A stretch of 64,000 nucleotides of DNA from positions 156,703-220,702 of the forward strand of contig JAMWFC010000022.1 of NCBI GenBank assembly GCA_027475525.1, in the 5' to 3' direction. This DNA is from Macrolepiota albuminosa. Its lineage: Eukaryota; Basidiomycota; Agaricomycetes; Agaricales; Agaricaceae. Under the pieces are notes generated by a model that saw only the letters and a program-made list of their open reading frames with translations, was not told the origin of the DNA and ran no database searches. The translations under genes were made by a program, and so were the position numbers. This document shows positions 45,458-57,469 of the stretch, in pieces (positions within the stretch are counted from its first letter, which is position 1; every line of letters starts with the position of its first letter).

Positions 45458-47709
45458 TTGTACTTACGAAGTAGGAAACTCGGCAACTTTCTGAGGGCCA
45501 CTCCCCACATTGATCCTACACCGTCCATCATTCCAGAGCCAGAGAATGCGCATGAAAAAGAATACGCGGTCTTAGAAGCACAGTGGAGTGACACATTCCA
45601 AGAGAGCCTGCGTGATTTCCAGGTCAAGTTTACAGAAGAGGAGACAGCCCGGTCAGCAGGAGAGCGTACACGACGGGATGAATTTGATCGCACAATGTCG
45701 AATTTTCTCGATACCTTCCTGAAAAATGACCGACGTCGACGAGAGCTGTACAAGGAAACTGAAGCACTCGAAAAGGAGAGATCTCAAAGGGCTAATGTTG
45801 CGCGAAACGCCATATTTGTCCAAGGCCAGCAAGATCGTGCACGCGCTTTTGAAAGTGACCAAGAGATGCGCGCAAAGCGAGCAGAGTGGTATAGTGGAGT
45901 ACGGAAGGAACTTTTAAAAGACGGTCGTCAAAGATTGACAGAGAAATACGATGCTCTCAACGCTGCTTTGGTGGATCAATTTGACAGACTCATGAAAAGG
46001 CAGAAAAGGATGATGGAAGTTGCCGAGGAACAGTCAAGCCTCCAGGACACGGTGAGCTTTATAAGACGATCATTATACAATTTCTGACAGTCTGCAATGT
46101 TGAGCTTATACCAGTACCTCTTGATGGAGGCATGGGGCCTGTGGATTCCCAATCAATTACTTCATTACCACCTTCACCAAAGAGTCCATCTTCCCCTTCC
46201 TCACCTTTTACTGAATACTTCTGTTCTCCTCTACAGCCAACATCAACCGAATCTAATGACCAACAGGTTACATGGATTTCTCAATCTCCATCTCAATCGA
46301 CGAGGAGTCTGTTTCAGTCTTCTTCCTCACCTAATCCTGAGGGCGTCAATCCCTTGATACAGCAGACGTCTACCGAATCTAATAATCAACATAAGCAATC
46401 GTCATATCTCGTTGAACAAGATGATTTTGAGGGAAGCGCTCAATCAGACTGCGTCAAAGCTCATACATCTTTTATGCGTTCTCAAGAGCAGCGGCAAGAA
46501 AGATTTTTGCAGGATGAAAGCGAAAGAAATCACCGATTTCACGCATCAGAGGATGCACGGGACACTGGGGAATTGGAACGCAGCACTATCTTCGATCAAC
46601 ACATGGAGCAATGGACTAGGAAATCACAGACATGTCATTACCATAGGCGAAGAGGCTTACGGCATTGGTTTGATTCCCAGCATGATGAAAGTCGACACTG
46701 GAGAGTGTTCTACATATCAATGTCGCACATTGAGGAGCAAGCAAAGGCGGAGATGGATTTGGAGGAAATTTGCTTCCAACGTCAGAAGGACATGATTTTG
46801 GAATTATACAAAAGCCAAACCATCCAACTTGATCAACATATAACAGAAGATCAAATCGTTTGGTTCGAGTTTATGCGGGGCAGGTATTGCCGCAAACCTT
46901 TATTTAGCCCAGAGCTATCTCTAATATCTGGTGAAGACGGTGAAGACATCCAGTGTGAAGAGGTATTTCGTTTGACCCATTCGCTGTGGCCTTCTACAAA
47001 AACGCTGAGAACAGGAGGAAAACTATGATCCAGGTTTGGTGAGTCGTTTAAGCCATTCACTGTACGTTCTTCAAAGACACTTAACACAAGCATAGGCGCC
47101 ATCTGTGATGTTCAGAGGTCCACTCATTCAGAAGGCACTTCCAATACCCAAGGTCTCAAATGGGCAAGAACCCATCCATCTGTGATGTTCAGAGGTCCAC
47201 TCATTCAGAAGGCACTTCCAATACCCAAGGTCTCAAATGGGCAAGAACCCATTCTTGTCTCAAGAATGCAGAGGATGTTTGAGCAGTCGCAGGAGCTGAG
47301 AGCCGAAGCTTTCCAAAAAGGTGCGAAAGAACGGAATTACACATTCACAATTAACGAGGCGCAACGCGAGGCCCAGTTTGTGAAATGCCAACAGGAACGC
47401 AAGAAAATATTTGATCAGGCTGAGGAATCGCGCGAATCCAAATTTGAGGAAGCCCAGCAACAACGTGAATCTGAATTTCAGGCTAATGAACAAAAGCTAG
47501 AAGATGATTTTCACAAAATGGAGATGGAAAGGGACCGCCAAGCGAGAAAGGCGCGAGAGGATGGGGAGCAGGAGTTTCAATCGACGATGTCAGCACTGCA
47601 AAAGAAATGCATTGACGATGAGAAACAGCGATTGGAGGAGTTGGAACGTTTGGGCGAGGAGTTATTAATGAGGAGAGAGCCGGGATTAGAAAGCTTGAAT
47701 ATCGATTGA
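45458..47709 (+). CDS. Long coiled-coil protein with repeated 'R..F...E..R' segments
   Basis: Three coding blocks follow each other: 45458-46049, 46100-47027 and 47101-47709. Each contains runs of about 11-residue helical repeats: RTRRDEFDRTMSNFLDTFLK and DRARAFESDQEMRAKRAEWY; SFMRSQEQRQERFLQDESER; EQSQELRAEAFQKGAKERNY and FEEAQQQRESEFQANEQK. Block 2 begins with a Ser/Pro-rich linker. Small GT-AG introns at about 46050-46090 and before 47100 (ending ...caagcatag) probably join the blocks. The 77-bp duplication at 47101-47254 falls on the last junction. Such coiled-coil proteins are frequent and uncharacterised in Agaricomycetes. The stop is TGA at 47707-47709. No catalytic motif is visible. 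Confidence 0.55.
47101..47254. repeat. 77-bp tandem duplication in the coiled-coil gene
   Basis: atctgtgatg at 47101 recurs at 47178, period 77 bp. Confidence 0.9.
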
Positions 47710-47729
47710 TCGGACTACTACAGAGAATG

Positions 47730-48660
47730 CCGGCAGATAGTCGTTTTGTAGGACTTGGTACTTATCTTCACATCCCACAGACGAGCGCGATTATCCGCAT
47801 AAACAATGAGCAAATTTGTGTACCCAATACAGACTCTGCGTAGAGGTACAGACGACCCGGGGATCAGGTACAAGCTGCCGGTAAGTAAACTCAGAAAGGG
47901 AAGTGAGACGAAAGGGCAAACAAACTCACAGCTAAAACCCATCAATAGCAATAACAGCAATGGTCCCGTCTACGAGATACATAATACACATCCCTTCAAT
48001 GGAGTATTCTGCGTATCCTCAGCTTGTATGACGTGTGCTAGGCTTGTTGCGAACAGCGTCAAGCGCGCACACAAGTCGTGATGATCTATGTACAGAAGGA
48101 TGAGTAAACCTTAACAAGAAAGTAATGTCACCGTACTCCAAGGTCCAAAACCCCACAGAACCATCGTCAGCTCCTCCAACGATAAACTTTTCTTTCGTCC
48201 TGCCAATTGAAGCAATTAACAGACTTGTGATGAAGCCATTCAAGGCGGGTTCAGAAGGATCACTGGAAGACGTTAATTTACTAGAATCTGAAATCATTTG
48301 AATCAAGGACGATCGACGGCCATCGACTTGAAAACACTCAGAGATCAGCAAGACTCAGACTAAGTGACAGAAAATCATGAACGGCATCCTTGCACTATCA
48401 AGTTAAGTTCCATAGGTAGTAACGACGTGACCTCTTTTCCAGTACTATGAGTAGGCCGAACTTTGGAAGACCAAGACGTCCTCAAGTCTTTTGAACACGT
48501 ATCAAACACGGTAAGATTTCTGACTCTGTTTTCTGGACAGGCCGTGAACAGGATTTGTGATGCAGACGTGATATCTATTGCATCGTAAGGACCAGCGAGG
48601 GTGATTGTTTGCAGCCCATGAGGTCTGATTCTAGTTCAGGCCACGGAGAATTATCACGAA
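47730..48660 (-). pseudogene. WD40-repeat protein fragment
   Basis: Minus-strand stretches in order: ITLAGPYDAIDITSASQILF, ENRVRNLTVFDTCSKDL (48640-48500), SLLPMELNLIVQGC (about 48430), FITSLLIASIGRTKEKFIVG, GADDGSVGFWTLEYG (48240-48140), DGTIAVIAIDGF (about 47960) and LIVYADNRARLWDVK (about 47790). The GADDGS..FW and YAD.RARLWD words are WD-repeat ends and resemble an uncharacterised Agaricomycete WD40 family. Stops and missing joints (TGA after ARHTS-like end at 48019) suggest an incomplete or decayed copy. The stretch 48660-48858 shows nothing further. Confidence 0.5.
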
Positions 48661-48858
48661 GAAAACAACTAGAAAAACGGCGTTTGCCGAGCCATGGTCT
48701 TGAGCTCTTGACGTTTGTGCATCTCCTTCATAACATGAATCATGTCTGATCACGCGAAGTGGTCGTTTTCTCAAACCTTCTCTGTTCAGTTTCAACACTC
48801 ACGCTCTGGTCTGCCTTCATAAAGTGCATTTTTTTGACGTTCCCTAAGTTATTTTGGG

Positions 48859-49945
48859 ATGACAGAACTGGAAACTCGTATCAACAATGCAAAGTCGAGT
48901 ACAACTATTCCAGGAGAGTTATTACAAGACCTGTCCACTGAGCTAGCTAGGCTTGCAAAGAGTCTTGCTGATGCGACAGGTTCGATACCTCGATACGATC
49001 AACGACAGTATGAAGAGGTCAGTAATTGCCCTTTTTTTCGAGTATGGACAGTCCGATCTGAATTATAACCAGCAAATAACAGCTCTAGAGATCGCTTTAG
49101 CGGATTTAAGAGGATTGTCCAAGCCAAAGCCTAAGTTTGCATTCAGACGAAAGACAGCTGATCCAACGCCCAAAAGTCTGCTCGAGCCTACGACTGCTTC
49201 TCTTGATAATTCATCACCCCTACCTGAACCGACAACTAATATATCATTATCTGGTTATTCTTATCGACTTTTGACGACGGAGATGTTACCGGGATCACCG
49301 GGGGACCTGGTTATTCGGGACCTCGATCATTGTATTGTCGATCTAGTGTCATCTGGCCGAGGTAGCTCACCAAACTCCACCCTGCTCATCTCCGCACTCC
49401 ACATTCAGAATTTGACGGACACCGTGCTTTTACTTCCGCCTATAGAAGGCAGTGCCTTGATCCACGACCTAACAAGATGCACGATTGCTGTAGCCTGCCA
49501 CCAGGTGTGCAAATTGTCATTTTGCGCAGCTCAAACTGATGCTGACGTCGATACCACATCAGTATCGGATGCACACTTCCAAAAATGTGGACGTCTACTT
49601 AGCTGTTACGTCTGACCCTGTCATCGAGCATTGCTCAGGGGCACGTTTTGGAGGTTATCCCGGCATTTTTGGCTCAAGTGCAATAGTAGGTACTGTTCCT
49701 CCACGATGCTTGCGATATTCATTCAAGTTTCTAAGTCAAGGAAACATTACAATGTTCTCGATTTTTCCCATATACGGTCATCACCATCGCCTCATTGGTC
49801 GGTCCTTGACAATGACCGAGTCTCACGAAATTGGCCTTTCCAAAATGCCACAATGTCACGAGAGGTTTTGAATGTAACACGCGAGAATATGCTTCCTGAG
49901 CCGTCGAGTATGGGCCGTTGCCAGCACGGCCAACCCGAGATCTAA
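48859..49945 (+). CDS. Tubulin-binding cofactor C-like protein
   Basis: Four exons join in phase 0: 48859-49017, 49073-49504, 49563-49685 and 49736-49945 (introns of 55, 58 and 50 bp), giving 307 residues with TAA at 49943-49945. The N-terminal half is helical (MTELETRINNAKS..., QITALEIALADLRGL). The C-terminal half is a C-CAP/cofactor C-like beta-helix: GSPGDLVIRDLDHCIVDL, LLISALHIQNLTDTVLLLPP, GSALIHDLTRCTIAVACHQ, YRMHTSKNVDVYLAV, PVIEHCSGARFGGYP, NVLDFSHIRSSPSPHWSVL. Family members act in the cytosol with cofactors D and E to release native alpha/beta-tubulin and stimulate GTP hydrolysis. The Arg in the HTSKN/CHQYRMH region is where the catalytic arginine finger sits in the family (QxRxH pattern: QYRMH). 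The gene reads as intact. Confidence 0.85.
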
Positions 49946-50610
49946 AGAGGATCTATTTCTACCAATATCATAAGTTCTTCGGAAAGAGAGCGTAATATAT
50001 TATAGGTACCGCGATCTTTGTAGCTCACAAACGGCCGAAAAATATACTTGGCTCTTTATTCTCGAGATCTCAGTCAGGACAAGATTGATTACACAAACTT
50101 CCACAAGTGTATGAAGAATATTTGTGTTGGAGGTTTCGCCGGTAATTATTGGTTGACTTGAAAATACGGAAGCGTAACGAGAAGTTCAAGAAAGAACCAG
50201 CAGCGTACGTCTAGTATTACATAGCCATCTCCGTGTAACGGAAGTCTACCCAAAAGAGTAGTGTTTTGTCACACGAGATCAGAGCCTCACTAGACATAGA
50301 ACCGGGTTAAGTCCTAATATTGTGAAAGCTACCTAACAACCGTAGAATACGACTATTTATACTGAGGGCAACTACGGAACATTGAGTAATCATACTAGGG
50401 AGGAATCAGTAATAAATGGACCTGCAGTACAGTAACTGTGACCAGTTGGAGCATAGGTCGGCACCGCTACACTCCGCCAACGAGGCGAGAGGTCCAATAC
50501 AAAATGCTGATGCAGTAGGGGAAAGACACGTGAAATTGTTGAACGTTCCCTCTTCTTAGCAACGACTTTCGCCACGTAGTGGTCTATCTAAGGAGCTGAT
50601 TTAGTTATAT
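49946..50610. other. Intergenic region with dispersed repeat copy 2
   Basis: No gene is supported. The stretch 50000-50110 is a diverged copy of the repeat at 44140-44255. The remainder presumably contains the promoter of the hydrolase gene starting at 50611; no TATA box is obvious. Confidence 0.5.
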
Positions 50611-52337
50611 ATGGAGGATTCTTGGCCGCAACCACCACCCTTTACGTGGGCTTCGATCACACCTCGACAACCTCTGCCCGTATTCCCACCGCCTGAACCA
50701 TTGTCATTGCCTCCGCTGCCATCACCAGCTCGAAAGCCTCTATTTGATGCTCCATACACACTTTCCACACATATAATCCCTGCAGCTTATCTGCGGACGA
50801 CGGAATATGTGCAGCCACCACGTCCTCTAGCAGCAAGCGCGACGAAAGCGGAACGTCAAGCTTATGCCAACGCGGTTCTACAGGAACTCAAGGATTTGCG
50901 TGGACCGCTGGATCCGCGAGGTACAAAACAGGTTTTATGGAATTGCGCCAATAGATATGTCAGAGTTGGATTAGATGAGAAACAAGCGAGTGGGATTACT
51001 TTGCTTTTTACACATGCAAATGGGTTTCCGAAAGAGGTGGGTGAGGTGTAGCCTGCCTCTCGCTTCAATTGAATCACGGGTCTACAGATATGGGAACCGA
51101 CCTTACAACATCTTTTCTCATCGCCGGCAGCGTCTGTCATTGATGAAGTGTGGACTTGGGAATCTGTCCAGCATGGCGACGCGTGCTTGATCAATGGAGA
51201 CAAGATTGGAGGCGTTTGTGCGTGGTTACTTCTCGATACGATGATTATTCTGGATATTTTCTAGTTGACTGGACTGACAACTCACGCGACGTCCTCAACT
51301 TCCTCAATTTCTACCTCCCATCCAAAGCTTCGGCATCACCCCTTCCGACTCATCTCACCCGTGTTCCCGCAGAAGAGTCAACTTACCGCCAGAATAATCC
51401 GTTCCGTCACAGGACATTGATTGGTGTTGGCCATTCATACGGAGGCTGTACCTCGTACGTCCATCGCCCCTCCCATTTCCTTTCATCTCACACTGTGCCG
51501 GTTTAAACAGAACTCTGGCGGCTTTAATACAGCCCAAATTGTTTTCTTCTCTGATTCTGGTAGATCCCATCATCATTAAGCCTGTAGGATGCTTAATTTA
51601 TGAGAACGAACAAATAAACAATCTGGTTCGAGGAACTCTTGTGCGACGAGAGACCTGGAGCTCCAGGTATGTCCCTCGATCCGACCGGGCAGGTAATACA
51701 TTAATATCTGGTCGTTCATAGAGACGAGGCTTTTCACACTCTTCGCCAGTCCCCTTTCTTCGGTGCCTGGGATCCTGCCGTACTCAAAGTGTACCTTGAA
51801 TGTGGTACCTACGACACAACCGATCCGGTAACAAATGAGCCTATCATTCGACTTAAGATGCCAGCAATACAAGAAGCAATTGTATTTTCAGAGATACATA
51901 CAGAGAGTGAGGTCTTCCAACAATTGCCTACTCTGGATGAGAGGATCGAACTCCGGTGGATTGTTTCTGGAAGGCCAGATGCCCCCGAGTAAGTTGTCGA
52001 GCCGTGATATTCGTCTCCATTCGTTATTGATCCTGCTTTTCATAAAAGATTTGGTCTGCCTGGTGCAACGAGGGAGCGGGTGTGGGTAAGGCCCAAGAAT
52101 TCGTCGAATATCAGGATACGTAATGCTGGACATCTTGTATGCCACATCTTGCTCTTTTCAGTTCTTTTATCCCTAATTAATGCACTGCACCTTAGATAGC
52201 GCAAGAAGCGCCACGAGAATTGGGTATGCCTTTGAGACTCGTTGAATGTTCCAGATGTGAATACTAACCGACTTACAGCGCGCGATATCCAAGATTTTTT
52301 ACAAAAACGATACGCTCTTCCCCGACCTAGTTTGTAA
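50611..52337 (+). CDS. Alpha/beta hydrolase, eight exons, intact
   Basis: ATG 50611 (MEDSWPQPPPFTWASI). The exons are 50611-51036, 51088-51217, 51265-51454, 51511-51666, 51722-51988, 52049-52136, 52196-52223 and 52279-52337. They total 1344 nt in frame (447 residues) and end TAA; introns are GT-AG and a branch site TACTAAC-like ctaac precedes the last acceptor. The N-terminus is Pro-rich. The catalytic domain shows LLFTHANGFPKE (oxyanion region), the nucleophile elbow GVGHSYGG with Ser, LILVDPI, and the C-terminal RNAGHLIAQEAPRELA with the catalytic His. This is an alpha/beta-hydrolase of the fungal type related to peroxisomal lipase-like and hydrolase-1 proteins. The last residues are RPSL, only a weak match to a peroxisomal PTS1, so location is uncertain. 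Substrate unknown. Confidence 0.85.
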
Positions 52338-53600
52338 TGTACAATCCACATGCCACACATACTTCCAAGAATAAAGATTAGTTTTTTGAGACCGTTATCA
52401 AAGATCATGATTATCACTGGATCTTCCGGCCCGGATATATCATCAACCTATAAAATTCGATCCTCGTTCCCACCCTTCTAATCAGGATCCTCATGCACAG
52501 CAGTCTCAAGGCTGCGATGTTCGCTACGCACAAGGCTCTGCCTTTCCTCGCGAACGGGCCAAGGTCTGAGTATTCTAGTCCTCTTCGATTGGTCCTAGCC
52601 GGACCCGGCGACTACTCGCTGAGCAGCGTACCAGAAACCCATCGTCCATCGTGATACGTCTCAAGAGCTTGGCTTTCGGGCCAAAGGAGGACATTTGCGT
52701 TGGACGGTTTGAAAGTCGCTGCGAGGATTGGGCGGCATTTTCTTTTGCTTGCGCTCGACGTCGCGCTTTGGCTCTCACGACATGGATACGCACTGCGCGT
52801 CGGGCTCTTCTGTTGTGGGACCACACTCTGTTGTCGTCCTGCTGAAGGGTTGCCAGTGTCGGTGTTGACTCCCTCCTTCACTCGATGGCCCTGGAACTGC
52901 ACTTGTCTGGTCATGTGAAGACAATCAAACATTGGTGTTATCAGTTACCCCGCGCTGGGTCATTTAACCCAGTGTCAATGAGTCATAAAACGATGCCAGG
53001 TCATGAGCGTTCCAGGGTTCCTATGTACGGAGAGTTGTTGATGTCGAGGTTAAGCATGGATGTCGCCCTTTAGTCCACTTCGCAGCTCGATTCCTTCAGG
53101 AATTGTAACTCGATTCAGACTACTCTTTGTCTGCTGTGCCAATTTTTCCCGTATGCTCACTTGCTTGAGTATTTTTCCTTGTTTCTTGTACATGTGTGTA
53201 TTGTGTGAAGTGCGGTAGTTCTTGTTTTGATAATTCATAGATTATTGGAAGAGTGCCTTCATGAATTGGTGGAAGGCTGAAAATAACCTGATGTGCGACA
53301 TCCATGCAAACAATCAGCTCAAAGCCAGCGCTCCTGCTTGCCAAGATCAAAGGGTTGCTAGAGTATTAGAGTATTGCTGAGTCAAACCGGTATGATAGTG
53401 TTCCCCTTCCCGACAACCAGTATTGAGTTACTGGCCCGTTCATGGTTCAAAAAAGTCAAGTGTTTCACTCTCCCAAAATCGGGGACTATGTATCATGACA
53501 TTGAATTCGGCCCCAGTCTGAGATATGCGAGTGTTTTCTCGTATGCAAGTGGGTGGGTGCAGGAGCCCTGGGAAAAATAGAAGCACTAAAAGGCCATCAA
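52338..53600. other. Region without a supportable gene
   Basis: Overlapping open frames occur on both strands at 52575-52932, in GC-richer sequence. None has recognisable motifs or splice signals that join into a protein. 53050-53600 shows only short frames. It may contain old gene debris. Confidence 0.4.
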
Positions 53601-54133
53601 ATAATGGATATAAATCCTCAAATGATTTATATCAGATGAAAAATAGAAATTCATACCATGGCAATTGAACAGGATAAAGCCATTTTTTCCAAGTACCTTG
53701 CTGAGAAAAAGACTATAGAAGCTGAGAGGGACCAGTTACTGGCAGATAGCAACCTAGATAACAGCAAAAAAAAGAATATGACTCAACATTTGGATGCTCT
53801 AGAGAAGAAATACTACATGGTCAAAAGAGACTGAATTGCAATAAAAAACAGGATGGAAAGAAAAACAAGATCTCACCATACCAGTTCATGTTATCAGGAA
53901 TAAGACTCAGTCTGTATAAAATAGACTTTATTATCTATGTACCTGTTACAGGAATAAGACTTGAGTCTTGTAAGTATGTGTCTGATATATGAGCAAAACC
54001 TAATGAACCTCAGTCTGTGTAAAATAGACTGAGGTGTGTCCAAAATCTGACCAGCCACTAATACTCTCTACACAGCCACCACACCTCAACTTCCCAAACA
54101 GGCAGTTGCACCATGCACTGCTTACATCCAACA
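53600..54133 (-). repeat. Probable Copia LTR (3' LTR of the fragment at 54150-54530)
   Basis: On the minus strand it begins TGTTGGATGTAAGCAG at 54133, immediately downstream of the Copia RNase H end and a purine-rich AGAAGGAG. It contains two direct copies of a 'gacttgagtctta / cctgtaacagg' type block (about 53885-53970). The far end is not defined. On the plus strand a short open frame MAIEQDKAIFSKYLAEKK at 53658 may be older debris. Confidence 0.45.
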
Positions 54134-54149
54134 CTCCTTCTGAGCCAGC

Positions 54150-54530
54150 ATGGCACTTCAGTTTTCAATGGTCAGCCTCATAGTCTTGCAGAACTTGAGG
54201 TGTTGTGGCCTAGCTAGTGGTTTTGTAAACACATTGGCTAAGTTATCCATACTCAGTATATACTTGATGCTCAGTTTCCCTTGCTTGACCAATTGGCATA
54301 CATAGTGATGCTTGACATTGATATGTTTCATGTGATTGTGACTCCAGGTGTTCTTTGCAATGGTGATTGATCCATTGTTGTCTTCTAGTCCCACCAAGAA
54401 TGGTACTTAAAAATTGATTTTGTGTATCACTGCAAACATCCACTGTATATGCTCACCAGCCTTTGTGAGGGCAGTATACTCTGCTTCAGTCATTGACATC
54501 AATACAGTGGCCTGGTGTAGCGTAGCATGC
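54150..54530 (-). pseudogene. Ty1/Copia polyprotein C-terminus (RNase H end)
   Basis: The minus strand reads LMSMTEAEYTAL (about 54500), PFLVGLEDNNGSITIAKN, HMKHINVKHHYVCQLVKQGK, LSIKYILSMDNLANVFTKPL, ARPQHLKFC. This is the unmistakable end of Copia RNase H (EAEY, D-N motif, NVFTKPL). A TAA and a frame change between SMTEAEY and GLEDNN show decay. The rest of pol is absent to the right. Confidence 0.85.
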
Positions 54531-54637
54531 TATGTGGCATTGGCCACATAGCTTTTACTTAATAGACTAGCTCAATATTATATTATGTTTATTATAATAT
54601 AATATTATTTACATAATTATAAATATTTAGTTACCTG

Positions 54638-54791
54638 ATGCTTATTAAGCAGCTTATTTTGTATTCATTCTACATAGTCAATAGACTGGACTGGTCTGAT
54701 TCTGTGTAGTGTGAATGCTTATTAAGCAGCTTATTTTGTATTCATTCTACATAGTCAATAGACTGGACTGGTCTGATTCTGTGTAGTGTGA
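54638..54791. repeat. 77-bp tandem duplication
   Basis: atgcttattaag at 54638 recurs at 54715, period 77 bp. The surrounding 54540-54830 is AT-rich and non-coding. Confidence 0.9.
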
Positions 54792-54836
54792 ACTATAAGC
54801 TTTCACTGAATTCCGTAACTTTGTTACATTTTTTTT

Positions 54837-56490
54837 TTGAATCTGCCAGCTAGGATCTATTGCCTAGCATCCAATGTCAGTTGCAGAGTTCTTGGACAGA
54901 ACTCTATCAGCTTCTCGAGCTTCTTGCACAGCCACACCATGCAAATTTCAAACAGGAAATCAACAAGTAATCCTATACCTGCAGTCATCACTGACAGTGG
55001 ACAGAATATCCATGACATACGGGGCGACCCAGCAGACACTCAGGACGTGCAGGCATGCAATGTGGGCCAGTTAGGACTCAAGGCTTGAGATTGAGGTTGG
55101 AGCACCAACCTGCCTGGGAATGAGAATGAGGCCTGAAGAGCTGAGAGCTTGCAACATGATGGCCAGCAACGGCTTTGGAACAAGACATAAAATTCTGTGT
55201 ATCAACCAACTTTCAACATTTATAGAAAAGGTTCACACAGTATGCTTTTTCCAGTAAGATGCAAATGGAAATCTTGATATACATATCAATGTTTAAGGCA
55301 GCAGATTTTGGAAAAGTTTACTGGATATTAAATGTAACATTGAAAAAAGTGTCTTGCATTCTTGATTCAGATAATCCAACAAGGCCCATTATACATTTCA
55401 TGGGAGAGATGTCTGATAGTACATCAACCATGACGGGTGCTATGAAAATAACTACTGATAGTGAAGTGCAATGGAAATTTATACAACATTCCTCAGTTTT
55501 GAATTGGAGCTGTTCTCATTGTAATGTATGTAGATTTTTAGTATAGTCAAGCAATCTGGCAGTTAGTCTCTTCATAGCTTCTTAGCAGCTATCGGTACTT
55601 AACTTTATCCTAGCTTTGTTAGAGTCCAGATAGGTGAGATGTGTTCCACTTTTGTCCTTAGGTCTTGGATCATGGTATTTTATGATTCAGACGATCTAGT
55701 GAGTAAGTATGCATATCTGATATATATGAACATCATCTTTATAAATTTGTCTTCTAGGACCATTCTGGCTTAAAAGGAATTTAGCTGCTCCAGGTCTTCT
55801 AATGAATCATATTTCTTTGAATCATTTATGATCACTCTAAGTTGACCATATATTGTAAAATTTGTAAAATATTTCAGATCTGTGAATTTATAATATGTGT
55901 TAAAGTATTGGTGCTGACTAGCTGCTGCTGAGTGCTCAGAAGCAGAGACACATTGCTATCTTGAACTACTATCATCTCGGATCTGCATCTCATATCTGAC
56001 CAGTATCCACTATCTAAGCTCAAGCCAGGCTCACTGCGCAATAGGATCACTGCTTTTGAAAAGCCTCTAAGCAGCGCAGCACCTCTGCAAGCACCAGTTC
56101 CTTGTCCAAAATCTGGTGAAAGCTCCTGAAAATCCAAATCACAACTTCTGCCAACGTTTGCATTGGCATCCAATGCATTATCTGACAAGAAGCTGCATAG
56201 CATGTCTATGTCTGATGTAAAGGAGAGTATCCAGATAGACAGAACCCTGAAAGAGCAGATGGCTGCATTTTAGAATCACAGTGGATTCAGTGCACCACCC
56301 TCTGTAGTACTCAAGCCATTGATGGAAAAACCAAAGTAGAAACCACCTCCTGTTATTGTACTCATAGACAAGGATGACAATGACAATGAATTCTATAACA
56401 TAGACCCAGCAAAACTTGTTCCACCTGTGATGAAGTCAACATCTGATAAGAAATCTGGAGATGAAAACATTGAAGAACAATCCTCAGGCC
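54837..56490. other. Transposon debris without a clear gene
   Basis: Short open frames occur (plus 54837-55088; plus 55259-55546 with a protein-like stretch VSCILDSDNPTRPIIHFMGE; minus 55874-56203). At 56320-56490 the plus strand reads PPVIVLIDKDDNDNEFYNID, PAKLVPPVMKSTSDKKSGDE, a low-complexity coding trace that is cut by the LTR at 56493. No family is recognised. Confidence 0.35.
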
Positions 56491-56492
56491 AT

Positions 56493-57458
56493 TGATAGGA
56501 CCCCATATAGGCTAGGCACATCAATAGTAGGCTCAGCATTGGCTCCGAAAACCCTGCTGCACTCATTCCAAACTTGGCACACACATTTTACCCATTTTGA
56601 GCCATTCCTGACGGCCATGCATGGCAACCAACATATCTGATCAATGATAGCACCAACACCAGCAGGAATGACAAGTGACAGTAGGCATCATGCTATCAGC
56701 AAGCATTAACAGATGGCATCACTCAGGAAACATGTGGTACTATTAGCCGGCGGCAGCACTTATGAGTTAAAATGATGGCATTTCTCCATGACTGACAGCT
56801 TGGCGTTTCACTTTGGCACCTGGCACCGCTTAGCGCCTTTTTGTTACTTGGACAGATAGCATTCTCATTAACTTCCCAGTATTTAGTTTAATGCATGGTA
56901 ACTATTTACATTTTTCTCAGTTTGCCGCTTCTTGGCGACGCTTAGCTGTTTAGCAATGGTGAACTCATCTTCACTATAAATATTTACCGTTGTTATTAGT
57001 TAAAACAACAGAGAACAGAGTATCCCACTTTACACCCCTCAGTTCACCCTACAGTTCAGATTTTTTTTGAGCTGACTAAGTTCATAGTCACCAATTGTCT
57101 AAACACTTTTAGCCTGCTTGCTGCAGTTACGCTTATAGAACCTTGCACCTACAGCAGGCATCACACAGCTTAGTTATTGCTAAGCCTCTAATTTCCTTCC
57201 CGCATTCTCTTGCCACATTTAAATATGTTCATCTTCCTACCCTTTTAGGTGCGCTTTGCCATGGGCGCACACTCCTTACCATATTTCCTTGCCAACTATT
57301 GTTATGACTTTCACCGAATTCTGCCATTAAACTCTTTTTCTGACTTGTTCTCTGGGAACTGCCTGGGACTCCCTCAATTTTAGCGTGCCCAACGCACTGT
57401 TACACAGGTCAGTAGTTATAAACCATATCTGCTACTGATCTACTTTTGGGCATTATCA
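56493..57458 (+). repeat. Diverged solo LTR of the same Gypsy family
   Basis: It starts TGATAGGACCCCATA and ends TTGGGCATTATCA, about 966 bp, collinear with the 938-bp LTRs at 26827 and 59852 but much more diverged (for example around gcgcctttt, cttagc, ctataaatatttaccg). No primer binding site follows and no coding sequence of the element adjoins it. No clear target duplication is seen. Confidence 0.75.
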
Positions 57459-57469
57459 CTGTGATCAGG

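Noticed and set aside
52575..52932. Overlapping open frames near 52.6-52.9 kb on both strands
   Set aside because: No motif, no splice logic and no clear preference of strand; probably chance in GC-richer DNA.
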